DNA of 64,000 bases from positions 1-64,000 of the forward strand of contig NZ_KB905026.1 of the NCBI RefSeq assembly GCF_000377405.1, in the 5' to 3' direction. Under the pieces are notes generated by a model. The model searched no databases and was not told the DNA's origin. It was given only the letters and a program-made list of their open reading frames with translations. The stretch is from Thioalkalivibrio sp. ALE31 (GTDB lineage: Bacteria; Pseudomonadota; Gammaproteobacteria; Ectothiorhodospirales; Ectothiorhodospiraceae). The position numbers and the translations under genes were made by a program. Shown one piece after another: positions 33,153 to 49,325 of this stretch; the first letter of the stretch is position 1; each line of letters starts with the position of its first letter.

Positions 33153-33900
33153 CCGCCGAATCGCCGGCCCGGTCTCTCGTGGCGGGCAGGCCGGACATCA
33201 GGTCCGCGAGCGACTCCAGCAGCACGAAGTCCTCCGAGTGCATGGGCTCGCCGCGCTCGTCCGGGTATCGAATGCCGCGCAGCTCTGCGATGCCCGCCCC
33301 GGCGGCGCTCGCCAGCGCCAGCAGGTTGTCGTCCACCAGCAGGGTGCGCTCCGGGTCATGGGGGGCGATCCGCTGCAGGCGCTCCCAGAACGCGGCCTCT
33401 TCCTTCGCGCAATCCAGATCGTGGGCGGAGACGATGGTGTCCAGGCGGTCGCCGATGCGGGTGAGCCGGTGCTTGAAGGCGTAGACCTGCGGGTGGGCAT
33501 TGGTCACCAGCACCCGCCGTCGGCCGGCACGTTGCAGGGCGGCCAGCAACGCATCGGCATGCGGTTTCAGGGCGATATGATGGGCCAGTTCACGTTTCAG
33601 GCCCAGGATGTCCAGCCCGGTGAAGCGCGTCCAGTGATCCACGCAGTACCATTCCAGCTTGCCGCGCACCCGCTGCATCTCGTCCTCCAGGCGGCGGCGT
33701 GCGCATTCCGGGTCGTCCGGCTGGCAGCGGATGTACTCCCGCGGGATCAGCTCGCGCCAGAAGCGGTTGTCGAAGTGCAGGTCGAGCAGCGTGCCGTCCA
33801 TGTCGAACAGCACGGTGTCGATGCGACTCCAGTCCACGGCGAGCGCGGGGGCGTGCGGATTTTTTTCGGGGTTTTGCGGGTCCACAGCAGACGGCCACAT
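33145..33900 (-). CDS. yrfG: HAD-family GMP/IMP nucleotidase
   Basis: A 251-aa phosphatase resembling YrfG, which dephosphorylates GMP and IMP. HAD motif I is VLFDMDGTLLDLHFD with the nucleophile Asp; motif II is VLVTNAHP and the motif IV region is TLLVDDNLLALASA. The FDNRFWRELIP segment after motif I is typical of this subfamily. It is divergent from the gene at 33918. Confidence 0.88.
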   Translation of the reverse strand: MWPSAVDPQNPEKNPHAPALAVDWSRIDTVLFDMDGTLLDLHFDNRFWRELIPREYIRCQPDDPECARRRLEDEMQRVRGKLEWYCVDHWTRFTGLDILGLKRELAHHIALKPHADALLAALQRAGRRRVLVTNAHPQVYAFKHRLTRIGDRLDTIVSAHDLDCAKEEAAFWERLQRIAPHDPERTLLVDDNLLALASAAGAGIAELRGIRYPDERGEPMHSEDFVLLESLADLMSGLPATRDRAGDSAAT

Positions 33901-33917
33901 GATCGAGGGGATTGGTT

Positions 33918-34631
33918 ATGGCTCTCATGGTACCCCAGGTGCGGTTTCTGCCCGCGCCCCTTCTTGCCGCGCTTCTGGCCCAGCCGGGCCCCACCCTGGC
34001 GATGGACCCGGATGATCCGGACTATGATCCGCTGGAGGATGATGCCCTGTGGGGCGAGACGGTCTCCCCGGACCAGACCCAGACGACCAGCCCGGAGCTG
34101 ACGTTCCTGCTGGAGGAGCCGGACCGGACGCCGCATCACCACCAGAATCAGATCCGCATCACGGCCTCCTCCCTGAAGGACGGATGGGCCGATCTGCGCC
34201 AGTGCCACAACGATGTGGCGGCCATTCGGCGCATGGTCATTGTGTACAATGAGGCGACCATCGACGAACTCCAGGTCGAGTCCACCCGCAACATCGAATC
34301 CGCGCGCGCCGAGGGTGATCGTGTGGATCTGCGCGGGGTGGAGAAGGACGCCGAGGTCTGTGTGACCGCGCGCATGAAGATCGTCGAGCACGAGGGGGAC
34401 GGCGTCTATCGCCTGGAGAACGGCCCGTTCGTTCGCCGCTTCCTCGACGGCTATTTCCCGATGCGCGTCACCATGGCCGTGAGCTGGGGCGATCTGGATC
34501 TGCGCCTGGCGGAGACCGAGCCGGCCGAGCAGGACGGGTTCGAGGTGGTGACCTCCGATCACGGGTTCATGTTCGACACCCTGTTCGAGGGCGAACTGCG
34601 GACCCTGGTGCGTCTGCGCAACAGCCACTGA
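33918..34631 (+). CDS. secreted protein of unknown function
   Basis: A 237-aa protein with a hydrophobic signal-like N-terminus (FLPAPLLAALLAQ) and a very acidic stretch after it (DPDDPDYDPLEDD). A folded-looking C-terminal half follows (VAAIRRMVIVYNEATIDELQ, GVYRLENGPFVRRFLDGYFP). I do not recognise the family. GAGGGG precedes ATG 33918. It is 16 bases upstream of nudE and may be co-transcribed with it. Confidence 0.65.
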   Translation: MALMVPQVRFLPAPLLAALLAQPGPTLAMDPDDPDYDPLEDDALWGETVSPDQTQTTSPELTFLLEEPDRTPHHHQNQIRITASSLKDGWADLRQCHNDVAAIRRMVIVYNEATIDELQVESTRNIESARAEGDRVDLRGVEKDAEVCVTARMKIVEHEGDGVYRLENGPFVRRFLDGYFPMRVTMAVSWGDLDLRLAETEPAEQDGFEVVTSDHGFMFDTLFEGELRTLVRLRNSH

Positions 34632-34647
34632 CCGCCCGGGAGGGCGC

Positions 34648-35193
34648 ATGAGCCGAGACAAGCCGGATGTCCAGGGGCGACGCACGGTCGCCAGCAGTCG
34701 CCTGTTCGAGGTGGAAGAGCTGGACCTCGAGTTCAGCAATGGCGCGCGCACCTGCTTTGAGCGCCTGGTCAGCCGCGGCCATGGTGCGGTGATCATCGCC
34801 CCGGTGCAGGCCGACCGGACAATCCTCCTGATCCGCGAATACGCCGCGGGCACCCACCGCTACGAGCTGGGCCTGCCCAAGGGACGGATCGAGGCGGGCG
34901 AAGACATCCTGGCTGCCGCCAACCGGGAGATCATGGAGGAGGTGGGGCACGCCGGACACCGCCTGACCCACCTGGGCGCGTTGACCGTGGCGCCCGGCTA
35001 CATGGCCCACCAGACGCATCTGGTGCTGGCCGAGGATCTCTATCCCGAGACCGCAGAGGGCGACGAGCCGGAGGCGATCGAGGTGGTGCCCTGGTCGCTG
35101 GACCGCCTGACGGAGCTGGTTGCACGCGAGGACCTGACCGAGGCGCGTTCCATTGCCGCCCTGTACATGGTGCGCGACTACCTCGACGGATAG
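34648..35193 (+). CDS. nudE: ADP-compounds hydrolase NudE
   Basis: A 181-aa Nudix enzyme that hydrolyses ADP-ribose, Ap3A and NADH-type compounds. The Nudix box (GLPKGRIEAGEDILAAANRE followed by IMEEVG) contains all the conserved Gly, Glu and Arg residues. HLGALTVAPGYMAHQTHLVL is the NudE-type follow-on. It lies 85 bases before cysQ, the usual gammaproteobacterial pairing. Confidence 0.93.
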   Translation: MSRDKPDVQGRRTVASSRLFEVEELDLEFSNGARTCFERLVSRGHGAVIIAPVQADRTILLIREYAAGTHRYELGLPKGRIEAGEDILAAANREIMEEVGHAGHRLTHLGALTVAPGYMAHQTHLVLAEDLYPETAEGDEPEAIEVVPWSLDRLTELVAREDLTEARSIAALYMVRDYLDG

Positions 35194-35278
35194 AGGCCTC
35201 CTGGCGCGCGCCGGTGTTCCCCCGGGGCCGCAACCCTGCCAAGCTAGGGGGAATGTTCCGGGAAAACGGGAGTTCCCC

Positions 35279-36112
35279 ATGCATGCTCCGCCGAAGGATG
35301 CGGCCCTGACTGCCCTGATGCACGAGGTTTCGAGCCTGGCCGACGCGGCCGGCCACGCCATTCTCGAGCTCTACGAGACCCGTTTCGCGGTCACCGAGAA
35401 GGCCGACCATTCGCCGCTGACCGAGGCCGATCTGGCCGCCCACCGTATCCTGATCGGCGGGCTGTCGGATATCGACCCGGACTGGCCGGTGCTGTCCGAG
35501 GAGGGGCAGGACGTGCCCTTCGCGCGGCGTCGGCAGTGGCCGACCTACTGGTTGATCGATCCCCTCGACGGGACCCGCGAGTTCGTGAAGCGCAATGGCG
35601 AGTTCACCGTGAACGTGGCGTTGATTCACAACCACGAGCCGGTCCTCGGCGTGGTCTGGTGTCCGGTGCTCAAGCGGCTGTATGCCGGGCACCGCGACGG
35701 GGTGGCGATCCGGCGGGACGAAGACCAGGCCCCGCGCACGATTGCGGTCGCCAGCGAGCGCATCGGCACGGATCATCCCGTGGTGGCGGGCAGCCGTTCA
35801 CACGGGGCGGAACGCCTGAAGCTCGCGCTGGACCGGCTGGGCCCGCACGAGCTGGTCAGCATGGGCAGCTCGATGAAGCTGTGCCTGGTGGCCGAGGGCG
35901 CCGCCGATATCTATCCGCGCCTGGGGCCCACCAGCGAATGGGATACCGCGGCGGCCCATGCGGTGGTGCGGGCGGCCGGCGGCCGGGTGACCGACCTCCA
36001 GGGCCAGGAGCTTCGCTACAACACGCGCGAGAGCCTGCTGAACCCCGAGTTTCTGGTGTGCGCCGGCAACCCCGACGGCTGGCTGCGCCGCCTGGGATTG
36101 CCGGAGGCCTGA
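35279..36112 (+). CDS. cysQ: 3'(2'),5'-bisphosphate nucleotidase CysQ
   Basis: A 277-aa phosphatase of the inositol monophosphatase superfamily that clears 3'-phosphoadenosine 5'-phosphate from sulfate assimilation. The metal motif WLIDPLDGTREFVKRNGEFT is complete, with the upstream Glu in VLSEEGQD and the later PTSEWDTAA. ATG 35279 is the best start; an in-frame upstream extension overlaps nudE. It pairs with nudE. Confidence 0.93.
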   Translation: MHAPPKDAALTALMHEVSSLADAAGHAILELYETRFAVTEKADHSPLTEADLAAHRILIGGLSDIDPDWPVLSEEGQDVPFARRRQWPTYWLIDPLDGTREFVKRNGEFTVNVALIHNHEPVLGVVWCPVLKRLYAGHRDGVAIRRDEDQAPRTIAVASERIGTDHPVVAGSRSHGAERLKLALDRLGPHELVSMGSSMKLCLVAEGAADIYPRLGPTSEWDTAAAHAVVRAAGGRVTDLQGQELRYNTRESLLNPEFLVCAGNPDGWLRRLGLPEA

Positions 36113-36139
36113 GGGAAACTCTGAGCGCGCGCCGCCGCG

Positions 36140-38626
<2,487 letters not shown>

Positions 38627-38670
38627 CGGGCGGATCTCCAGAAAGGGGGTAGAAGCGCCGATGCCCGGAA

Positions 38671-39960
<1,290 letters not shown>

Positions 39961-39967
39961 CAGGACC

Positions 39968-41533
39968 TCAGTGGCGGAAGTGGCGCATGCCGGTGAACAG
40001 CATGGCGATGTCGTGCTCGTTGGCGGCGTCGATCACCTCCTGATCGCGCATCGAGCCGCCCGGCTGGATCACCGCGGTGATACCGGCCTCGGCTGCGGCG
40101 TCGATGCCGTCGCGGAACGGGAAGAAGGCATCCGAGGCCATCACCGAGCCGGCGACCTGCAGGCCTTCGTCCGCGGCCTTGATGCCGGCGATGCGCGCGG
40201 AGTACACGCGGCTCATCTGGCCCGCCCCGACCCCGATGGTCTGCTGGTCGCGGGTATAGACGATGGCGTTGGACTTGACGTACTTGGCGACCTGCCAGGC
40301 GAAGCACAGGTCCTTCATCTCCTGTTCCGACGGCGCGCGCGCGGTCACGGTCTTCAGTTCCACATCGGCCAGGCTGCCGCGGTCCGCATCCTGGACCAGC
40401 AGCCCGCCGCCGATGCGCTTGTAGTCCAGGCCCGGGCCAACGCCCGCCGGCGGGATCTCCAGTACCCGGACGTTCTTCTTCGTGGCCAGCGCGCGCAGCG
40501 CGCCCGGCGTGATCTCGGGGGCGATCACGACCTCGACGAACTGGCGGCTGACAATCGCATGCGCGGTGTCGCCGTCCAGCGGGCGGTTGAAGGCGATGAT
40601 GCCGCCGAAGGCCGAGGTCGGGTCGGTCTGGAAGGCGCGCTCGTAGGCCATCAGCTGACTCGGCGCGACCGCCACGCCGCAGGGGTTGGCGTGCTTGACG
40701 ATCACGCAGGCCCCGGCCTCGAACTGGCGTACGCATTCCCAGGCGGCATCGGCGTCCGCCAGGTTGTTGTAGGACAGCGACTTGCCCTGGTGCTGGCGGT
40801 AACTGGCCAGGGTGCCGGGTGTGGGCTGCGGATCGCGGTAGAACGCGGCGCGCTGGTGCGGATTCTCGCCGTAGCGCAGGGTCTCGACGCGCTCGAAGGT
40901 GGCGTTCAGCTGCCCGGGGAAGGGCGTCGTTTCACCGTCCTCGTCGAGGGCCGACAGATAGTTGCTGATCGCGGCGTCGTACCGCGCGACGTGATCGAAG
41001 GCCGCCACCGCCAGGCGGAAGCGCAGGGACTGCGGCACCTCGCCCTGGTCACCAATGGCCGCGACGATCTCGCCGTACTGGTCGGGGCTGGTGGCCACGG
41101 CCACGTCACGGTAGTTCTTGGCTGCCGCACGCAGCATCGCGGGCCCGCCGATGTCGATGTTCTCGATGGCATCCTCCAGGCTGCACCCGGGTCGGGCCAC
41201 GGTCGCCTCGAAGGGATAGAGGTTCACCACCAGCAGGTCGATCGGGGGGATGTCCTGCTCGGCCATCACCGCGGAGTCGATGTCGCGCCGCCCCAGCAGG
41301 CCCCCGTGGATGCGCGGGTGCAGGGTCTTGACCCGGCCATCCATGATCTCGGGGAAGCCCGTGTGCGCGGAAACCTCGGTCACCGGAAGGTTGTTTTCGG
41401 CCAGCAGGCGGGCCGTGCCGCCGGTGGACAGGAGCTCCACGCCGCGCTCGTGCAGGGCGCGGGCGAGCTCCACGACGCCGGTCTTCTCGGAGACCGACAA
41501 AAGGGCACGCTGGATGGGGCGGCTGGGGGTCAT
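39968..41533 (-). CDS. purH: bifunctional AICAR transformylase / IMP cyclohydrolase
   Basis: Last two steps of purine synthesis. The 521-aa protein starts at ATG 41533 ([20 protein letters not shown]); the open frame upstream is not coding. The IMP cyclohydrolase domain has [19 protein letters not shown] and [19 protein letters not shown]. The transformylase domain has [32 protein letters not shown] and [13 protein letters not shown] -10-like TATAAT on the minus strand at 41570-41565 is the probable promoter element. Confidence 0.97.
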   Translation of the reverse strand: MTPSRPIQRALLSVSEKTGVVELARALHERGVELLSTGGTARLLAENNLPVTEVSAHTGFPEIMDGRVKTLHPRIHGGLLGRRDIDSAVMAEQDIPPIDLLVVNLYPFEATVARPGCSLEDAIENIDIGGPAMLRAAAKNYRDVAVATSPDQYGEIVAAIGDQGEVPQSLRFRLAVAAFDHVARYDAAISNYLSALDEDGETTPFPGQLNATFERVETLRYGENPHQRAAFYRDPQPTPGTLASYRQHQGKSLSYNNLADADAAWECVRQFEAGACVIVKHANPCGVAVAPSQLMAYERAFQTDPTSAFGGIIAFNRPLDGDTAHAIVSRQFVEVVIAPEITPGALRALATKKNVRVLEIPPAGVGPGLDYKRIGGGLLVQDADRGSLADVELKTVTARAPSEQEMKDLCFAWQVAKYVKSNAIVYTRDQQTIGVGAGQMSRVYSARIAGIKAADEGLQVAGSVMASDAFFPFRDGIDAAAEAGITAVIQPGGSMRDQEVIDAANEHDIAMLFTGMRHFRH

Positions 41534-41640
41534 GCGGGGCCTCGGGATCGCTGCAAAAACCGCCATTATATCGAACGCGTGACGCCCGTGGAGGCGCCTC
41601 CGACCCGGCCGTGGCACAGCGGGCGGGCCGGGGTTCAACT

Positions 41641-42022
41641 TGTAATTTTTGCGCAAAACCTTCAGGGTATAAAAACGATTTCGGACACAACGCCCGCGTT
41701 CAGACGCAGCGCGAGGCGCCGTAAACGATCCCCGAGCCAGGCGGGATGGGCCCGCCAGACCACGGCTCGGCATCCGGGTAATGAAGAGCCCTCCGGATGT
41801 GCAGGATGAACCGGCCAGGCCGGTAGCGGGCGCTGCGAACAACGCGCCCGTTGCATTGCTACCCGAACACCAGGCCTGGCCTGGGCGGATCGGGCGAATG
41901 GCGAGACCGCCGGGACATGCGGGGGTCGCGGTTCTCTGCGTTTGCGGGGTGTTGTGCCGACGGATCGGCCGCGGGCCGTCCGTTCACGCTTACGACAGCA
42001 GCAAAAGCCAAGAGGAACCAGC
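41641..42022 (+). promoter_or_regulatory. long structured leader of the betaine operon
   Basis: No gene is supported in this stretch. A TATAAA-like -10 lies at 41668-41673, and no convincing -35 is visible. Several hairpins follow: CCGAGCC/GGCTCGG (41732-41738 and 41764-41770) enclosing GGCGGG/CCCGCC, CATCCGG/CCGGATG (41771-41777, 41793-41799), ACCGGC/GCCGGT (41810-41824), and a larger GTAGC..GCTAC stem (41823-41861) with inner GGGCGC/GCGCCC. If transcribed, the 5' leader would be over 300 bases. A Shine-Dalgarno-like AGAGGA precedes the gsmt ATG. Confidence 0.5.
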
Positions 42023-42841
42023 ATGGCAGCGAACATCAAGAATGATCAGGATTTCGGTGACAAGCCGACCGAACGTCGCGATACCGAGAACTACCTCAAC
42101 GAGTACACCACCGGTTTCGTCGACAAGTGGGACGACCTGATCGACTGGGACAACCGCGCCAAGAGCGAAGGCACCTTCTTTATCGAAGAACTGAAGAAGC
42201 GTGGCGCCAAGCGCGTGCTGGACGTGGCCGCCGGTACCGGTTTTCACTCCGTACAGCTGCGCGAAGCGGGCTTTGACGTGGTGACCGCCGACGGCGCCCC
42301 GGAGATGCTCGTCAAGGCCTTCGAGAACGGCCGCAAGCGCGGGCACATCCTGCGCACCGTGCAGGCCGACTGGCGCATGCTCAACCGCGATATCTACGGC
42401 CGTTACGACGCCGTGGTCTGTCTGGGCAACTCGTTCACCCACCTGTTCAACGAACATGACCGCCGCAAGGCCCTGGCCGAGTTCTACTCCGCCCTGAACC
42501 ACGATGGCGTGCTGATCCTCGACCAGCGCAACTACGACACCATCATGGACCACGGCTACTCGTCCAAGCACACCTACTACTACTGCGGCGACGACGTGCA
42601 GGTGCAGCCGGCCCATGTCGACGAAGGCCTGGCCCGCTTCCAGTATCGCTTCCCGGATGGCTCCGAGTACTTCCTGAACATGTTCCCGCTGCGCAAGGCC
42701 TATGTGCGCCGCCTGATGCGCGAGGTCGGTTTCCAGAAGATCGAGACCTACGGGGACTTCCAGGAGACCTACCGCGAGACCGATCCCGACTTCTTCATCC
42801 ACGTTGCCGACAAGCGTTATATCGAGGGCGAGGAACGATGA
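42023..42841 (+). CDS. gsmt: glycine/sarcosine N-methyltransferase
   Basis: Methylates glycine to sarcosine and then dimethylglycine with SAM, the first half of de novo glycine betaine synthesis. The 272-aa protein has SAM motif I VLDVAAGTGFHSVQLREAGF, YDAVVCLGNSFTHLF and ILDQRNYDTIMDHGYSSKH, close to the halophile GSMT family. It overlaps the second methyltransferase gene by four bases (ATGA). Salt-induced expression through the long leader is likely but unproven. Confidence 0.95.
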   Translation: MAANIKNDQDFGDKPTERRDTENYLNEYTTGFVDKWDDLIDWDNRAKSEGTFFIEELKKRGAKRVLDVAAGTGFHSVQLREAGFDVVTADGAPEMLVKAFENGRKRGHILRTVQADWRMLNRDIYGRYDAVVCLGNSFTHLFNEHDRRKALAEFYSALNHDGVLILDQRNYDTIMDHGYSSKHTYYYCGDDVQVQPAHVDEGLARFQYRFPDGSEYFLNMFPLRKAYVRRLMREVGFQKIETYGDFQETYRETDPDFFIHVADKRYIEGEER

Positions 42842-43686
42842 GCGAGAACTACTCCGACGTCGTCGAGACGGCTCGCGACTATTACAACAGCGAGGACGCC
42901 GACACCTTCTACAAGATGGTGTGGGGCGGTGAAGACCTCCATATCGGGCTGTACGAGTACAAGGACGAGCCGATCGGCGACGCCAGCCGGCGCACGGTCG
43001 CCCATATGTCCGACCTGCTCGGCGAGCCGCAGCCGGAATGGCGCGTGCTCGACATGGGTGCCGGCTACGGCGGTGTCGCGCGCTATCTGGTGGAGAACTA
43101 CGGCTGCGAGGTCACCGCGCTGAACCTGTCCGAAAAGGAAAACGAGCGCGACCGCGAGATCAACAAGGCGCGCCACCTGGACCACAAGATCACCGTGGTC
43201 GACGGCAGCTTCGAGAAGGTCGACGAGCCGGACGCGTCCTATGACGTAGTTTGGTCCGAAGACTCGTTCCTGCATAGCGAGAACGAAAACAAGAAGAAGG
43301 TGATTCAGGAGGCCGCTCGAGTGCTGAAGCCGGGTGGCTGGCTGATCTTCACCGATCCGATGCAGACCGACGATTGCCCGGACGGCGTGCTGGACCCGAT
43401 CCTCGCCCGCATCCATCTGGATTCGCTGGCTAGCCCCGAGTTTTACCGTGAGGCGGCCAAGGCAGCGGGTCTGGAAGAGGTCGGTTTCGAGGAGCATTCC
43501 AGCCAGATCGCGACCCACTACGGCCGCGTGAAGCAGGAGCTCGAGTCCCGCGAGGACGAGCTGAAGCACTACATCTCGCAGGACTACATCGACCGCATGA
43601 AGCAGGGCCTGCAGCACTGGGTCGATGGCGGCAACTCGGGCTACCTGACCTGGGGCATCTTCCGCTTCCGCAAGCCGGCCCGCTAG
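42838..43686 (+). CDS. sdmt: sarcosine/dimethylglycine N-methyltransferase
   Basis: Completes betaine synthesis by methylating sarcosine and dimethylglycine. The 282-aa protein has VLDMGAGYGGVARYLVENYG as motif I and DVVWSEDSFLHSENE, with LKPGGWLIFTDPMQTDD after it. It is translated from the same message as GSMT (ATGA overlap). Together the two enzymes use three SAM per betaine. Confidence 0.95.
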   Translation: MSENYSDVVETARDYYNSEDADTFYKMVWGGEDLHIGLYEYKDEPIGDASRRTVAHMSDLLGEPQPEWRVLDMGAGYGGVARYLVENYGCEVTALNLSEKENERDREINKARHLDHKITVVDGSFEKVDEPDASYDVVWSEDSFLHSENENKKKVIQEAARVLKPGGWLIFTDPMQTDDCPDGVLDPILARIHLDSLASPEFYREAAKAAGLEEVGFEEHSSQIATHYGRVKQELESREDELKHYISQDYIDRMKQGLQHWVDGGNSGYLTWGIFRFRKPAR

Positions 43687-43725
43687 GTCGCGCTTGCGAA
43701 GCAGGGACCGAGGGGCTGGCCGCCG

Positions 43726-44460
43726 TCAGGCGGGCAGTCGCCTCCAGACCCCGTCCATGCGGCCTTCGAGCGGCTGGAAGCGGGTCTTGTATTCCATCTT
43801 CGGCGCCTGGTCGATCCAGTAGCCGAGGTAGACATGGGGCAGACCGAGGCGGTGCGCATGCGCCACCTGGGTCAGGATCGCGAGGGTGCCCAGGCCGCGG
43901 CGCGGCTGATCCGGATCGAAGAAGCTGTACATCGCCGACAGCCCCTGCGGGGTGCGGTCGGTGACGGCTACCGCGACCAGCGTGCCGGCCTGGCGGAATT
44001 CGATCAGATCCACCGGGCCGTTATGGTGGGCCAGCATGCCCGTGTATTCCTCGCGCCCCATCTGCTCCATGCCCCCGCCCGCGTGGCGGGCGGTCTGGTA
44101 GCGCGAGAACAACGGCATGTGCTCGTCGAGATCGGCGGCGGGCCCGGTGCCCGGCTGCTCCGGCGGGCGCCGGATCGCCACCGCGAGATCCTGATTGCGG
44201 TCCAGGCAACGGCGCTGGCTGCGATTCGGGCGAAAGCTCGCGACCGGAATGCGTACCGGCACGCAGGCGGCGCATTCGGGGCAGTGATGCCGGTAGACAA
44301 ACTGACCGCTGCGGCGAAAGCCCTCGGCCAGTAGCTGGCCGAAGCGGGCACCGCCCAGGCTGACCGCGGGGTCGACCAGGAGGCTCTGCATCTCGCGGTC
44401 GTCCAGATAGGGGCAGGCCTGCGGGGCAGTGATGAACCAGCGGATTGGATGTTCCTGCAT
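43726..44460 (-). CDS. bpt: aspartate/glutamate leucyltransferase (Bpt)
   Basis: Transfers leucine from Leu-tRNA to N-terminal Asp or Glu of proteins, marking them for ClpS/ClpAP degradation. The 244-aa protein starts at ATG 44460 (MQEHPIRWFITAPQACPYL). It has the Cys motifs CPYLDDREMQ and HHCPECAACVPVRI of the ATE N-terminal domain, and the C-terminal FFDPDQPRRGLGTLAIL and YLGYWIDQAPKMEYKTRF. It is convergent with sdmt. Confidence 0.93.
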   Translation of the reverse strand: MQEHPIRWFITAPQACPYLDDREMQSLLVDPAVSLGGARFGQLLAEGFRRSGQFVYRHHCPECAACVPVRIPVASFRPNRSQRRCLDRNQDLAVAIRRPPEQPGTGPAADLDEHMPLFSRYQTARHAGGGMEQMGREEYTGMLAHHNGPVDLIEFRQAGTLVAVAVTDRTPQGLSAMYSFFDPDQPRRGLGTLAILTQVAHAHRLGLPHVYLGYWIDQAPKMEYKTRFQPLEGRMDGVWRRLPA

Positions 44461-44614
44461 GGCGCTATCGTGACATCTCCGTGCACGGGCGCAAACAGGG
44501 GCATCCCAGACCGCCACGAGATACGAAAGAGCCTGCCGGAAGGGTGGGCTCCACGACCGGGATGGAACCCCGGCGTGTACACTTATCCCATTCGAAACCA
44601 ATGGTGTACGGCAC

Positions 44615-48406
<3,792 letters not shown>

Positions 48407-48460
48407 CACCCCGGTCCCGTCTCCGGGCCGACCCGTGCGAGCGGGCGGGTCCGGCAAACT

Positions 48461-48506
48461 GCGAGCCCCGCATCAGGGAATCCCCGGTGCGGGGCTCGCT
48501 TTGTCT
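48461..48506 (+). terminator. intrinsic terminator after metH
   Basis: A perfect 12-bp stem GCGAGCCCCGCA / TGCGGGGCTCGC (48461-48472, 48488-48499) with a 15-base loop is followed by TTTGTCT. It lies 55 bases after the metH stop. Confidence 0.8.
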
Positions 48507-48555
48507 GGGTGGCCGCGCCAAACTGTTCGGGTCCGCCCGCAACCGGAGTTCGTGC

Positions 48556-48948
48556 ATGTCCGCCCGTGAACCCGCGATCGACGCCCGACCGGCGATGTTC
48601 CGCAACCACCCGTTCGGTTTCATCCTCAGCCTGGTACTGATCCCGGCCTTCGGGCTCGGCCTGCTGATCCTGCTTTGGTGGTATCTGCAGACCCGCTCGG
48701 TACGGCTGCGCATCGATGCCGACCAGGTCCATCTCGAGCGCGGTCTGTTGTCGAAGTCGCATGTGGATCTGGATATCGGCCAGATCCGCACGGTGAAGGT
48801 GGACCAGAGCTTTTTCGACCGCATCTTCCGGGTGGGCCGCATCGCGGTGTACACCACTGGCGACAACCCGGAGTTCCGGGTCACCGGCATCCCCGACCCC
48901 AATCGCGTGCGCGAGTACGTGCGCGGTCGCCGCGAGGCCCTGGCATGA
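48556..48948 (+). CDS. PH-domain (bPH2-like) membrane protein
   Basis: A 130-aa protein with one hydrophobic region (GFILSLVLIPAFGLGLLILL, WWYLQ) followed by a bacterial PH domain (LRIDADQVHLERGLLSKSHVD, IRTVKVDQSFFDRIF, GRIAVYTTGDNPEF). It is probably anchored to the inner membrane with the domain in the cytosol. The function is unknown. It shares an ATGA overlap with the next gene. Confidence 0.8.
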   Translation: MSAREPAIDARPAMFRNHPFGFILSLVLIPAFGLGLLILLWWYLQTRSVRLRIDADQVHLERGLLSKSHVDLDIGQIRTVKVDQSFFDRIFRVGRIAVYTTGDNPEFRVTGIPDPNRVREYVRGRREALA

Positions 48949-49268
48949 GCCGGAGTGATCGCTCCGACAGCCGCCTGGCGCTGCGCATCCTGCTGGGCAC
49001 CTCGGCGCTGGTGGCGTTGCTGGTGGCCCTGCTGGTGCTGGCGGCGGCGGTCTCCCTGCCGGGGCTGTCGGACTGGGTGGCGATGACCTTCGACGACGGC
49101 ATGGGCCTGAAGAACGCCGCGCTGGTCGCGGCCATCGTGTCAGTCCTGATCTCGATCGTGTTTGCCCTGGCCGCCGGCGAGGGCCTGATCGGGGAGCTGC
49201 AGTTCATGATCCCCGGCTTTTTCCTGTTCTTCGTCTTCTTCTGGCTGATGCTGGCCTGGATCTTTTGA
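48945..49268 (+). CDS. small multi-helix membrane protein
   Basis: A 107-aa protein with three hydrophobic helices (LRILLGTSALVALLVALLVL, LVAAIVSVLISIVFALA, IPGFFLFFVFFWLMLAWIF) and a polar link (MTFDDGMGLKN). I do not recognise the family. It is coupled to the PH-domain protein (ATGA overlap), so the two may form a membrane complex. Confidence 0.7.
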   Translation: MSRSDRSDSRLALRILLGTSALVALLVALLVLAAAVSLPGLSDWVAMTFDDGMGLKNAALVAAIVSVLISIVFALAAGEGLIGELQFMIPGFFLFFVFFWLMLAWIF

Positions 49269-49325
49269 TCCCGGCCGGTGCACCGTGCATCCTGCGTTTC
49301 CTTCTCAATCCCCGGAGCCCCGAGC

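Noticed and set aside
41641-42022. A SAH or SAM riboswitch before gsmt
   Set aside because: I could not match the conserved cores of those classes from memory. I kept it only as an unassigned structured leader.
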